DNA of 64,000 bases from Streptomyces flaveus. Lineage in GTDB: Bacteria; Actinomycetota; Actinomycetes; Streptomycetales; Streptomycetaceae. The stretch covers positions 124,001 to 188,000 of the forward strand of contig NZ_BMPQ01000016.1 of the NCBI RefSeq assembly GCF_014647675.1, written 5' to 3'. Made by a program: the position numbers and the translations under genes. This document shows positions 45,368 to 53,070 of the stretch, piece after piece (position 1 is the stretch's first letter; each line of letters starts with the position of its first letter). The notes below the pieces were generated by a model that was given only the letters and a program-made list of their open reading frames with translations, was not told the DNA's origin and made no database searches.

Positions 45368-46042
45368 TCAGGACCAGTGGATCACCGCGTCCAGATGCGG
45401 CAGGTGGTGGTCCATACGCTCCCGCTTCGTGCGCAGGTAGCTGATGTTGTGCTCGCGCGGCGGTATCAACAGGGGGACGTGCTCGGCGACTTCGATGCCG
45501 TGGTGCCGCAGGGCCTCGCTCTTGGCCGGGTTGTTGGAGAGCAGCCGTACGGAGGGCACGCCGAGGTCGTGCAGCATGTCCGCGGCGACGCCGTAGTCGC
45601 GGGCGTCCACCGGGAGACCGAGGGCGAGGTTCGCCTCGACCGTGTCCAGACCCTCCGACTGGAGCTTCATGGCCTGGAGTTTGGCGAGGAGCCCGATTCC
45701 TCTGCCCTCGTGGCCGCGGAGGTAGAGGAGGATGCCGCGGCCCTCCGCCACGATGGTGCGCAGGGCGGTCGACAACTGGTCGCCGCACTCGCAGTGCGTG
45801 GACCCGAAGGCGTCTCCGGTGAGGCACTCCGAATGCAGTCGGGTGAGCGTGTCCTCCGTTCCGTCGATATCGCCGTATATGAGGGCCACTTGTTCATCCC
45901 CGCGTTCGAGATCCAAATAGCCGACGGCGTAGAAATCTCCGTACACGGTGTGCAGTTGGAGATCCACCACACGCTGGACACCCGACTGGACATCTGCCTT
46001 GGGGCCGGCACTCCGACCGAGCACGCCTTTGCTTTCCTTCAT
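45368..46042 (-). CDS. GTP cyclohydrolase II homologue with Met at the switch position (FAPy-type)
   Basis: This 224-residue enzyme opens the imidazole ring of GTP. Zinc ligands are the Cys of HSECLTG and the Cys pair of STHCECG, with the usual spacing; RGHEGRGIGLL holds the catalytic region. In E. coli RibA the segment NKIRAYALQ contains Tyr105; here it reads AKLQAMKLQ, so Tyr is Met. In S. coelicolor SCO6655 this Tyr-to-Met change makes the enzyme stop at the formamidopyrimidine FAPy. I take the ATG at 46042, because AGGAGA lies 5 bases before it; the frame also opens at 46054. No ribB, ribD or ribH is nearby, so it is not a riboflavin operon. Confidence 0.85.
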   Translation of the reverse strand: MKESKGVLGRSAGPKADVQSGVQRVVDLQLHTVYGDFYAVGYLDLERGDEQVALIYGDIDGTEDTLTRLHSECLTGDAFGSTHCECGDQLSTALRTIVAEGRGILLYLRGHEGRGIGLLAKLQAMKLQSEGLDTVEANLALGLPVDARDYGVAADMLHDLGVPSVRLLSNNPAKSEALRHHGIEVAEHVPLLIPPREHNISYLRTKRERMDHHLPHLDAVIHWS

Positions 46043-46119
46043 TTTCTCCTGCATCCAATCTGCCGTTGCCGCGTTAGCCTGCTCTCGTCGGTGTCTACGG
46101 AACGAAAGGCCTTACCACC
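46043..46119. promoter_or_regulatory. Divergent promoter region, cyclohydrolase / creatininase
   Basis: A 77-base spacer between divergent genes. It is somewhat AT-richer than the surroundings and must contain both start regions. No operator was recognised. Confidence 0.35.
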
Positions 46120-46935
46120 ATGACCGGTTCGGGAACACAGCTGACCACCCCCGGCTTGTTGCCGCTGGACACCACGGAGGACGTGAGGGCGCGTCGGCCC
46201 GGCGTCGCCGTCCTTCCCATCGGCAGCTTCGAACAGCACGGGCCCTTTCTACCCCTGACCACTGACACCGTCATCGCCTGCACCATCGCTCGTGAGGTCG
46301 CCGCCGCGTATCCGGTGCATCTTCTCCCTCCGCTGACCATCGCCTGCTCGCACGAACATGCCGCCTGGCCGGGGACGGTCAGTATTTCCGCGGTGACACT
46401 CCACGCGGTGGTACGGGACATAGCCGACTCGCTTCGTCGCTCGGGCATCGACGCCCTGGTACTGGTCAACGGACATGGCGGGAACTACGTGCTGGGCAAT
46501 GTGGTGCAGGAATCCGCGGGCAGCGGCACGCGCATGGCGCTGTTCCCGGCACCGGAGGACTGGGAAGAGGCGCGGGTCCGGGCCGATGTGCGGACCTCGC
46601 TGCTCAGCGATATGCACGCAGGCGAATTGGAGACGTCCATCCTGCTGCACGCTCATCCGGAAATGGTGCGTCCCGGATATGAGTCCTCCGACTTCCTCGC
46701 CGACGACCGACGGCATCTTCTCACCCTCGATATGTCCGCTTACACGGAGTCCGGTGTCATCGGCCGTCCTTCGCTGGCTACCGCCGAAAAAGGCAAGGAG
46801 CTGCTGGCGGGCCTGGTGGACTGCTTCGGTTCATATTTCTCGATCCTCAGGCCGGATGCGGCGAATTCCGCTCCGGGCGCCGAGGACGCCATACAGAAGG
46901 GGGCCGGGCAGGACAGTACGGGAAGCCGGTCCTGA
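46120..46935 (+). CDS. Creatininase-family amidohydrolase, possible FAPy deformylase
   Basis: This 271-residue enzyme has the metal ligands of the family: E38 and H40 in GSFEQHGP, D49 in LTTDT, H119 in NGHGGN and E169 in HAGELETS. Relatives include creatinine amidohydrolase, MftE and ArfB, which deformylates FAPy in archaea. Beside a FAPy-producing cyclohydrolase, it is a good candidate for removing the formyl group. The last 25 residues (after SILRPD) lie in sequence that overlaps the membrane-protein gene on the other strand by 196 bases. Confidence 0.8.
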   Translation: MTGSGTQLTTPGLLPLDTTEDVRARRPGVAVLPIGSFEQHGPFLPLTTDTVIACTIAREVAAAYPVHLLPPLTIACSHEHAAWPGTVSISAVTLHAVVRDIADSLRRSGIDALVLVNGHGGNYVLGNVVQESAGSGTRMALFPAPEDWEEARVRADVRTSLLSDMHAGELETSILLHAHPEMVRPGYESSDFLADDRRHLLTLDMSAYTESGVIGRPSLATAEKGKELLAGLVDCFGSYFSILRPDAANSAPGAEDAIQKGAGQDSTGSRS

Positions 46936-48155
46936 CGGTCCGCCGCGTGCCCCGCGTTCGCCGGTGGTGAGCGCGGGACGTGGCCGTTGTGGCGCTGCGG
47001 CGCGCCCTTCTCGTACGCGGGTCGGGGGCGCCGCCGCAGGCCCATGGCCCACCGGGCGACGAGGACGCCGATGCCGGGCAGGCTCGCCACGAGGCTGAGC
47101 ACTCCGTAGACGACGGCGACCGAGAAGCCGGTGCTCGCGCCGAGTCCGGCGGCGCCGAAGGCCCAGGCGGTGGCGCCTTCGCGGGGGCCCCAGCCGCCGA
47201 CGTTCAGCGGCAGTCCCATCGCGAGCAGGGCGAGCACCGCCAGGGGCAGCAACACGACTGGGGACGCGTCGGATCCCGCGACCCTGGCGGCGAGTACGAA
47301 CATCACGAGGTGGCCCGCCAGCACTACGGCCGACGAGACGACGACACCTGGCCAGGTGTGGCGGGCCACCAGTCCTTCACGCGCCTCGGCGAGCGCGTTG
47401 CGCAGGCGGGGCATGCGTCGCGACGAGGGCGACGAGCCCTTCAGCCGTACCGCGACCACGGCCGCGATCATCGCGGCGAGCGCCAGCGCGATGGCGGACG
47501 CCTCGACGAGGTGCTGGGTCTGTGCCTGGACCGGCGAGGGCAGCGTCAGCAGGATGACCCCGCCGACGGCCATGAGCGCCACCTGGCCCGCGACTCGTTC
47601 GAGGACCACGGCGCGTACGCCCCTGCCGAGGTCACCGGCGCTCTGTCCGTGCCGTACGGCGCGGTGCACATCGCCGAGGACGCCGCCGGGCAGCGCCGCG
47701 TTCAGGAACAGGGAGCGGTAGTAGTCCGCGACGGCGGGACCCAGCGGCAGCCGGATCTTCAGCCCTCGGGCCACCAGGCACCAGCGCCAGGCGCTGAACA
47801 CCGTGGTGACCACGCCGATCCCGAGGGCCGCCAGCACGGTGGGGCCGTCGACCCGGCGCAGTCCGTCCACGAAGACGCCGGTGCCCATCCGCCAGACGAG
47901 TACGCCGAGAATGGCGACGCCCACGAAGGTGCCGAAGTGGGTGCGCAGGGCGCGGGAGTCGATACGGGACCAGAGCGTACGAAGGGTGCGGCGCGCGTCC
48001 GGGACCGGCTTCGGTGTCCGGGCCGCCCGTGCGCCTCGTATCACCTGCTCTTCACTGCTCGCCCGCTCTTCACTGCCGTCCAGGACTGGCCTTGGTGCCG
48101 GCTCGGCCCGGACGGCGCGTGGCTGCGCGTCGGCTGCCACCGCCTGCGCACTCAT
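46740..48155 (-). CDS. LPG-synthase-type (UPF0104) membrane protein
   Basis: This 471-residue protein has an N-terminal Arg-rich cytosolic tail and about eight membrane helices of the lysylphosphatidylglycerol-synthase TM domain family (AALPGGVLGDVHRAV, LPLNVGGWGPREGATAWAFG). The catalytic lysyl-transferase domain of MprF is absent, so it is more like a flippase or membrane partner of glycan/lipid synthesis. The ATG at 48155 overlaps the methyltransferase stop. The last 80 or so residues are low-complexity and run antisense over the creatininase gene, so the true end is uncertain. Confidence 0.75.
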   Translation of the reverse strand: MSAQAVAADAQPRAVRAEPAPRPVLDGSEERASSEEQVIRGARAARTPKPVPDARRTLRTLWSRIDSRALRTHFGTFVGVAILGVLVWRMGTGVFVDGLRRVDGPTVLAALGIGVVTTVFSAWRWCLVARGLKIRLPLGPAVADYYRSLFLNAALPGGVLGDVHRAVRHGQSAGDLGRGVRAVVLERVAGQVALMAVGGVILLTLPSPVQAQTQHLVEASAIALALAAMIAAVVAVRLKGSSPSSRRMPRLRNALAEAREGLVARHTWPGVVVSSAVVLAGHLVMFVLAARVAGSDASPVVLLPLAVLALLAMGLPLNVGGWGPREGATAWAFGAAGLGASTGFSVAVVYGVLSLVASLPGIGVLVARWAMGLRRRPRPAYEKGAPQRHNGHVPRSPPANAGHAADRQDRLPVLSCPAPFCMASSAPGAEFAASGLRIEKYEPKQSTRPASSSLPFSAVASEGRPMTPDSV

Positions 48156-49096
48156 GCCGCTCCTCCCGTCGGACGGGCGAGGGCGAGGAGATCGCTGTGG
48201 TGCACCACGACCTTCAGCTCCCCCGCCTCGCACGCCGCGAGACGCCCTCGCAAATAGGCGCCCGCGCGCGGGGCGAGTTCGGGTCGCTCCTCGACTGCCG
48301 CGCCGACCCAGCCGCGCAGCCACTCCGCCATCAGCGCGGACTCGTCGGGGCCGAGCCGCCAGGCGCTGGGGTGCACCCGTACCGTCGCGCCGTGCCGGGC
48401 GAAGGCGTCGCAGGCCGTGGTGACCGCGTCGGGGCCGAGCAGGTCGTCGCGGCGCTGGTGGGCGTTGAACGCCTCGGCGATCTCGGTGTCCAGCGGGTCG
48501 GCGGGCGTGAGTTCGACGCGCCCCACCACCGACAGCGTCAGCAGGGCGGGGCAGCCGGCTCCGGCGCAGGCCTTGGCGAGCGCCTCGATCTGGTCGGCGG
48601 TGAGTACGTCGAGCAGGGCGGAGGCGGTCACCAGCGAGGCGCCCTTCAGCGCGTCCGCGGTCAGCCGGGAGACGTCGCCGCGCTGTGTCTCGACGGTGAC
48701 CCGGCTGCCGTCGGCGGCCGTGCGGGGCGAGCCGACGGCGGCGAAGTGCAGCAGATAGGGGTCGCGGTCGTTCAGGACCCAGTGCTGAGGTCCGTCGAGT
48801 CGCGGGGCGAGCCAGCGGCCCATGGAGCCGGTGCCGCAGCCGAGGTCGTGGATGACCAGGCCGTTGGACCGCCGCTGTGGCATGTTCGCGAGCCGGATCC
48901 GCAGGGGATCGAGGAGCTCGGCCGCCCGCGCGGCGGCGTCGGCGGGCTCGCGCAACTGCAGCCATTCGGGGGCGTACCGCGTCACGTCGTCGGCCTCCGT
49001 GTCGGCGGCGCCGCGCCTGCGGTCACCCAGCCGAATCGTTCCCACCTCCGCGACCCTCGGCGTCGCCTGCTCGGGTGGTGTCATGCTCGTACTCAC
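48152..49096 (-). CDS. Class I SAM-dependent methyltransferase
   Basis: This 314-residue enzyme has the SAM motif VIHDLGCGTGSMGRWLA near residue 84, the acidic end of strand 2 (VLNDRDPYLL) and a post-motif QRGDVSRL. The GTG at 49096 overlaps the stop of the glycosyltransferase gene by 4 bases, and AAGGGGG precedes it. It belongs to a four-gene coupled run with the PTPS-like, GT4 and membrane-protein genes. The methyl acceptor is unknown. Confidence 0.85.
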   Translation of the reverse strand: MSTSMTPPEQATPRVAEVGTIRLGDRRRGAADTEADDVTRYAPEWLQLREPADAAARAAELLDPLRIRLANMPQRRSNGLVIHDLGCGTGSMGRWLAPRLDGPQHWVLNDRDPYLLHFAAVGSPRTAADGSRVTVETQRGDVSRLTADALKGASLVTASALLDVLTADQIEALAKACAGAGCPALLTLSVVGRVELTPADPLDTEIAEAFNAHQRRDDLLGPDAVTTACDAFARHGATVRVHPSAWRLGPDESALMAEWLRGWVGAAVEERPELAPRAGAYLRGRLAACEAGELKVVVHHSDLLALARPTGGAA

Positions 49097-50220
49097 GCTG
49101 CCCCCTTCCTTGCGTCTCGCCCAAGTCGCCCCAGCACACCGGCCAGGCTCCGGGCCGTCGCGGCCCAGCCGTCCAGCGCGGCCCTGCGTCCGCGCGCGGC
49201 GGCCCTCAGACGGCGTCGTACATCGGTGTCGACGAACCAGCCGCGCAGTTCCGCCGCGAGCGCCGCCGAGTTGTCCGGCGGTACGAGGATGCCGGGCATC
49301 CCGCCGTCGGGTGCGCGCCCCACCGCCTCGGGGAGCCCGCCGACGTCCGTGGCCAGCACGGGGATGCCCCGCGCCAGCGCTTCGGTGACGGCCATGCCGT
49401 ACGTCTCGGCGTACGAGGTGAGCACCAGGAGGTCGGCGGAGGCGTAGCTCGCGTCGAGTTCGGCTCCGGCCTGCGGGCCGACGAGTTGCAGCCGGTCGCC
49501 GAGGCCGTGGCGGTCGATGAGCTCCCGGATCTCGGTGACGTACTCGGGGTCCTGGCCCAGGCCGCCGACGCAGACGCAGCTCCAGTTCAGGTCGGTGAGG
49601 GTGGCGAGGGCCTCGACGAGGCGGTGCTGCGCCTTGCGCGGGGTGACCGAGGCGACGCACAGCAGCCGCGAGACGCCGTCGGTGCCGGCGGCCAGGGGCG
49701 CGATGTCGGCGCCGGGCGCGGCGACATGGACCCGGTCGGGGGCCAGCCCGTGGTGGGCGACCAGCCTGCGGGCCGCCCACTCGCTGGTGGCCACGATCGC
49801 GGGCACGGAACGCAGCGTGCGGCGCTCGCGGGCGTCCAGTTCCGCCGCGAGGCCGGGGTCGATACCCGTCTCGTCGCCGAGCGGCAGGTGAACGAGGACG
49901 ACCAGGTGCAGCCGCTCGGTCTCCGCGGCGATGATCTCGGGGGCGGCGCAGGCGACGAGTCCGTCGAGGAGTACGCGGCTGCCGTCCGCGATCTCGCTGA
50001 GGGTGCGGGCCAGTTCCGCGCGGGCGGCGGCTGAGGGCTGGGGCCAGCTGCCGTCGATCGCGTGCTTGTGGACCTGCCAGCCGAAGGCGGGAAGGTCGAA
50101 GCACACCCGGGCGTCGTAGGTGTTGCCCCCGCTGGGCTTGGTCAGGTCGTCCACTGTGCCGGGCATCACAAAGTGCATGGCGCGAAGAGACATGGGGATG
50201 ATGTCCGCGTACTTGTTCAC
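49093..50220 (-). CDS. GT4-family glycosyltransferase
   Basis: This 375-residue GT-B enzyme shows VASVTPRKAQHRLVEAL near residue 198 and SYAETYGMAVTEALARGIPV near residue 280, the nucleotide-sugar site of GT4 enzymes with the EX7E pair. It transfers a sugar to a small molecule or lipid. The GTG at 50220 overlaps the stop of the PTPS-like gene; an internal ATG (residue 11) is possible. The acceptor may be the pterin-like or pyrimidine product of the cluster. Confidence 0.87.
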   Translation of the reverse strand: MNKYADIIPMSLRAMHFVMPGTVDDLTKPSGGNTYDARVCFDLPAFGWQVHKHAIDGSWPQPSAAARAELARTLSEIADGSRVLLDGLVACAAPEIIAAETERLHLVVLVHLPLGDETGIDPGLAAELDARERRTLRSVPAIVATSEWAARRLVAHHGLAPDRVHVAAPGADIAPLAAGTDGVSRLLCVASVTPRKAQHRLVEALATLTDLNWSCVCVGGLGQDPEYVTEIRELIDRHGLGDRLQLVGPQAGAELDASYASADLLVLTSYAETYGMAVTEALARGIPVLATDVGGLPEAVGRAPDGGMPGILVPPDNSAALAAELRGWFVDTDVRRRLRAAARGRRAALDGWAATARSLAGVLGRLGRDARKGAA

Positions 50221-50615
50221 AGTCCACGCTCGTAACTCGCCCAGGCGATGTGCGACTCGTGCAGGGTGACCGCGATGCCGGACAGTCCGCGGGCGCCTTC
50301 GCCCAGCGCTCCCTTGTGCACCCGCTCCGCGAGGCGGTCGGCGATGACCTTGGCCAGGAACTCCGTGGAGGTGTTGGTGTCGGCGAAGTCGGGCTCGTTG
50401 TCGAGGTTGCGGTAGTTCAACTCGCTTACCACTTCGCCCAGTTCCTGGGTGGCAAGTCCGATGTCGACGACGATGTTGTCGTCGTCCAGCTCGGCGCGGC
50501 GGAAGGTGGCGTCCACGAGGAACGTCGCCCCGTGCAAGCGCTGCGCGGGTCCGAAGACCTCCCCGCGGAAGCTGTGGGCGATCATGAGGTGATCGCGGAC
50601 GGTGATGCTGAACAA
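50217..50615 (-). CDS. 6-pyruvoyl-tetrahydropterin synthase-like protein, degenerate active site
   Basis: This protein of about 132 residues is clearly of the PTPS/QueD family: MIAHSFRGEVFG, RLHGATFLVDATF, TNTSTEFLAKVI and VTLHESHIAWASYE. I choose the TTG at 50615 because GGAGGG precedes it; the frame opens at a GTG at 50639. The zinc motif HGHNY is reduced to HGATF (one His lost), the Cys of the QueD triad is absent and the Asp-His pair is replaced by Asn-Tyr. The pterin-anchoring Glu is kept. It may act on a related substrate or bind rather than convert. Confidence 0.82.
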   Translation of the reverse strand: MFSITVRDHLMIAHSFRGEVFGPAQRLHGATFLVDATFRRAELDDDNIVVDIGLATQELGEVVSELNYRNLDNEPDFADTNTSTEFLAKVIADRLAERVHKGALGEGARGLSGIAVTLHESHIAWASYERGL

Positions 50616-50813
50616 CGGACGACCCTCCAGGTGCGGCACGTCTGATCCCTCTGCCGGGCGTGCCGTGTAGTACGGCAGGTCCGTTCTCCGTGTTCAGGCG
50701 GTACGGGAGGAAGTTTCGACGGGTTTTCGTTTGGGACGTGTGGCTCGGACACGTTGTTCGGCGAACCGGTCACCGGACGTAGTCCCGAACCGATCCGAGG
50801 TGGTCAGGCCCCT
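50616..50813 (-). promoter_or_regulatory. Leader and promoter region of the PTPS-like operon
   Basis: Two inverted repeats lie upstream of the gene: TGCCGT-GTAGT-ACGGCA at 50661-50677 and ACGTGT-GGCTCGG-ACACGT at 50736-50754. Either could be an operator or a leader hairpin. The region also receives the 3' end of the oxidoreductase gene. Confidence 0.4.
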
Positions 50814-51806
50814 TCAGTGTCCTTCAGTGTCGTACTGAACCAGGTGGCACAGCGCCTGCGTCTCGCCCGCGGCGAGCGCGGCCATCGCCTCCGGCAGTTC
50901 CTCGAAGGCGCACGAGCCGGTGATCAGTGCGTCCAGGGCGGGGTCGGCGAGCAGTTCGAGCGAGAGGGCGAGCCGGTCGGCGTACGTACGGCGCCCGCTC
51001 CTGGCCGGGGACACGGTGCCCACCTGGCTGCTGCGGACGACAAGGCGGCGGGAGTGGAAGGCCTCGCCCAGCGGCAGGCTGACCCGTCGGTCGCCGTACC
51101 AGCTCAGCTCGAGGACGGTGCCCTCCGGGGCGAGGAGTTCCAGCGAGCGGGTGAGGCCCGCCTCGGTGGCGCTGGCGTGCACGACCAGATCGCGGTCGCC
51201 GGCGGCGTCCGCCGGGAGCGCGAAATCGACGCCGAGGGCCCGGGCGAGTTCCGCACGCGCCGGGTTGGCGTCCACGAGCTGGACGCGGACGGCGGGGTAC
51301 CGGGCGAGGAGGGCGGCGACACTCGCGCCGATCATCCCGGCGCCGACCACCGCGATCCGGTCACCGACGAGCGGTGCGGCGTCCCACAGGGCGTTGACCG
51401 CGGTCTCCACGGTGCCGGCGAGGACGGCACGCGAGGCGGGCACGGACTCGGGCACGGGGGTCACCGCGCTCGCCGGAACGACGTACCGGGTCTGATGCGG
51501 ATAGAGACAGAAGACGGTCCGCCCGACGAGCGACGCCGGCCCCTCCTCCACCAGGCCCACGTTGAGATACCCGTACTTGACCGGTCCCGGGAAATCGCCC
51601 TCCTGGAACGGCGCCCGCATCGCGCCGTACTGACTCTCCGGCACGCCACCGCGGAAGACGAGGGTCTCGGTTCCGCGGCTCACTCCGGAGAAGAGCGTGC
51701 GCACCAGAACCTCGCCCTCGACGGGGCTCGGCAGATCGGCGTCCCGTATCTCGCCGTGCCCCGGAGACTCCAGCCAGAAAGCGCGTGCAACGCGGTTCAT
51801 CGGCAT
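50814..51806 (-). CDS. Zinc-free medium-chain dehydrogenase/reductase-like protein
   Basis: This 330-residue alcohol-dehydrogenase-like protein has the Rossmann motif VVGAGMIGASVAALLA near residue 152. Its N-terminal GroES-like half contains SGVSRGTETLVFRG, but the classical catalytic Cys/His zinc ligands are not obvious (GPVKYGYLNVG replaces the usual GHE region). Relatives include BchC-type and bacteriochlorophyll or alcohol dehydrogenase-like enzymes. AGGAGG lies 5 bases before the ATG at 51806. It diverges from the phosphatidyltransferase gene. Confidence 0.78.
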   Translation of the reverse strand: MPMNRVARAFWLESPGHGEIRDADLPSPVEGEVLVRTLFSGVSRGTETLVFRGGVPESQYGAMRAPFQEGDFPGPVKYGYLNVGLVEEGPASLVGRTVFCLYPHQTRYVVPASAVTPVPESVPASRAVLAGTVETAVNALWDAAPLVGDRIAVVGAGMIGASVAALLARYPAVRVQLVDANPARAELARALGVDFALPADAAGDRDLVVHASATEAGLTRSLELLAPEGTVLELSWYGDRRVSLPLGEAFHSRRLVVRSSQVGTVSPARSGRRTYADRLALSLELLADPALDALITGSCAFEELPEAMAALAAGETQALCHLVQYDTEGH

Positions 51807-51978
51807 CTCATCCTCCTGAAAATTCGTGCTGCAAAGCCACGCAAAAAGTCGTGCCCAAGCTGTGAACCTGCTGAGTCCGGCTGAACGCTCCGGCGACGGT
51901 GCACGTACCGACCGTTGCGAAGCCGCGGACAACGTAAGCGGCAGTGATCGACTTTGTCATCTGGCCGGAGGATGTGCG

Positions 51979-52824
51979 GTGGCCCTGAACAACACGTACG
52001 ACGCGAGGCTTTTGCAGGTGCAGCAGGAGACGGCCGTGGGAGCGGGCGCGATGCTCCTCCTGCTGACCGTCCTCGGCACGGCGATCGGCATGGGGCCGGT
52101 GGGCTGGCTGACGGGCCTGGCATTCGCGTTCGCCACCTGGGCCGTGCTCGCCCGCGCCCTGCACCGCACACGGCCCCGCTCCTTCGGCCCTGCCAACCGC
52201 GTCACCCTCGGCCGCGCCACGCTCGTCGCCGGCGTCACGGCCCTGGTCGCGGACTCCTTCCAGAGCCCGCCGCCGGTCACCCTTCTGGTCGCCCTGACCA
52301 CGGTCGCCCTGATCCTCGACGCGGTCGACGGCAAGGTCGCCCGCCGCACCGGTTCCTCGACCGCGCTGGGCGCCCGCTTCGACATGGAGGTCGACGCCTT
52401 CCTGATCCTGGTGCTCAGCGTGTACGTCTCCACGCAGCTGGGCCCCTGGGTCCTGCTGATCGGCGGAATGCGGTACGCCTTCGTGGCGGCGGCCCGCTTC
52501 ATGCCCTGGCTGAACGCCGCCCTGCCCCCGAGCACGGGCCGCAAGACGGTGGCGGCGCTCCAGGGGGTCGCGCTGCTGGTCGCGGGAGCGGGGATCCTGC
52601 CGTACGTCCTGACATTCGCGACGGTCGTCCTGGCGCTGGGCTCGCTGGTGTGGTCGTTCGGCCGGGACATCGGGTGGCTGTGGAGGAACCGGGAGGGCCA
52701 CGTGACGCTCCGCGAATCCGCCGAGCCTGCCGCCACTGAGGCCTACTCCTCTGTGGCTTCCGTGCCCTCCTCGCTTCCTGCACTCGCCGCGTCGGGCAGG
52801 GTGACCAGTTCGTCGAGGGTGTAG
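51979..52824 (+). CDS. CDP-alcohol phosphatidyltransferase family protein
   Basis: This 281-residue integral membrane enzyme has the full catalytic motif D-x-x-D-G-x-x-A-R...G-x-x-x-D-x-x-x-D, seen as DAVDGKVARR followed by GARFDMEVD (about residues 114-139). It displaces CMP from a CDP-activated lipid or alcohol, making a phosphodiester. GGAGG lies 7 bases before the GTG at 51979. With the glycosyltransferase and flippase-like genes it implies a lipid- or polyol-phosphate-linked product. Confidence 0.87.
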   Translation: MALNNTYDARLLQVQQETAVGAGAMLLLLTVLGTAIGMGPVGWLTGLAFAFATWAVLARALHRTRPRSFGPANRVTLGRATLVAGVTALVADSFQSPPPVTLLVALTTVALILDAVDGKVARRTGSSTALGARFDMEVDAFLILVLSVYVSTQLGPWVLLIGGMRYAFVAAARFMPWLNAALPPSTGRKTVAALQGVALLVAGAGILPYVLTFATVVLALGSLVWSFGRDIGWLWRNREGHVTLRESAEPAATEAYSSVASVPSSLPALAASGRVTSSSRV

Positions 52825-53000
52825 CAGATCACGGCAGGCTCCGTAGCCTCCGGTAGGACCATGTAACTGCACAGAGACAACCGCGCGTGACTTCAACCAG
52901 AACGCTTCACGGTTCCTCGCCGCTCTTTATCGACCACCGGATCAATCAGGTTGTCCCTGGCCTGCTGGAACGCATCGCGTATGTGTCAGCGATCCGGAAC

Positions 53001-53041
53001 TCAGGCCGCCGCCTATCCACGCAGGATCGGCGGCGGCCTGA
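53001..53041. terminator. Hairpin between convergent genes
   Basis: TCAGGCCGCCGCC (53001-53013) pairs perfectly with GGCGGCGGCCTGA (53029-53041) across a 15-base loop. It lies between the phosphatidyltransferase (+) and the anti-sigma-like gene (-). Confidence 0.7.
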
Positions 53042-53070
53042 GGCGCTGCTGGACCACACCACCACGAACG

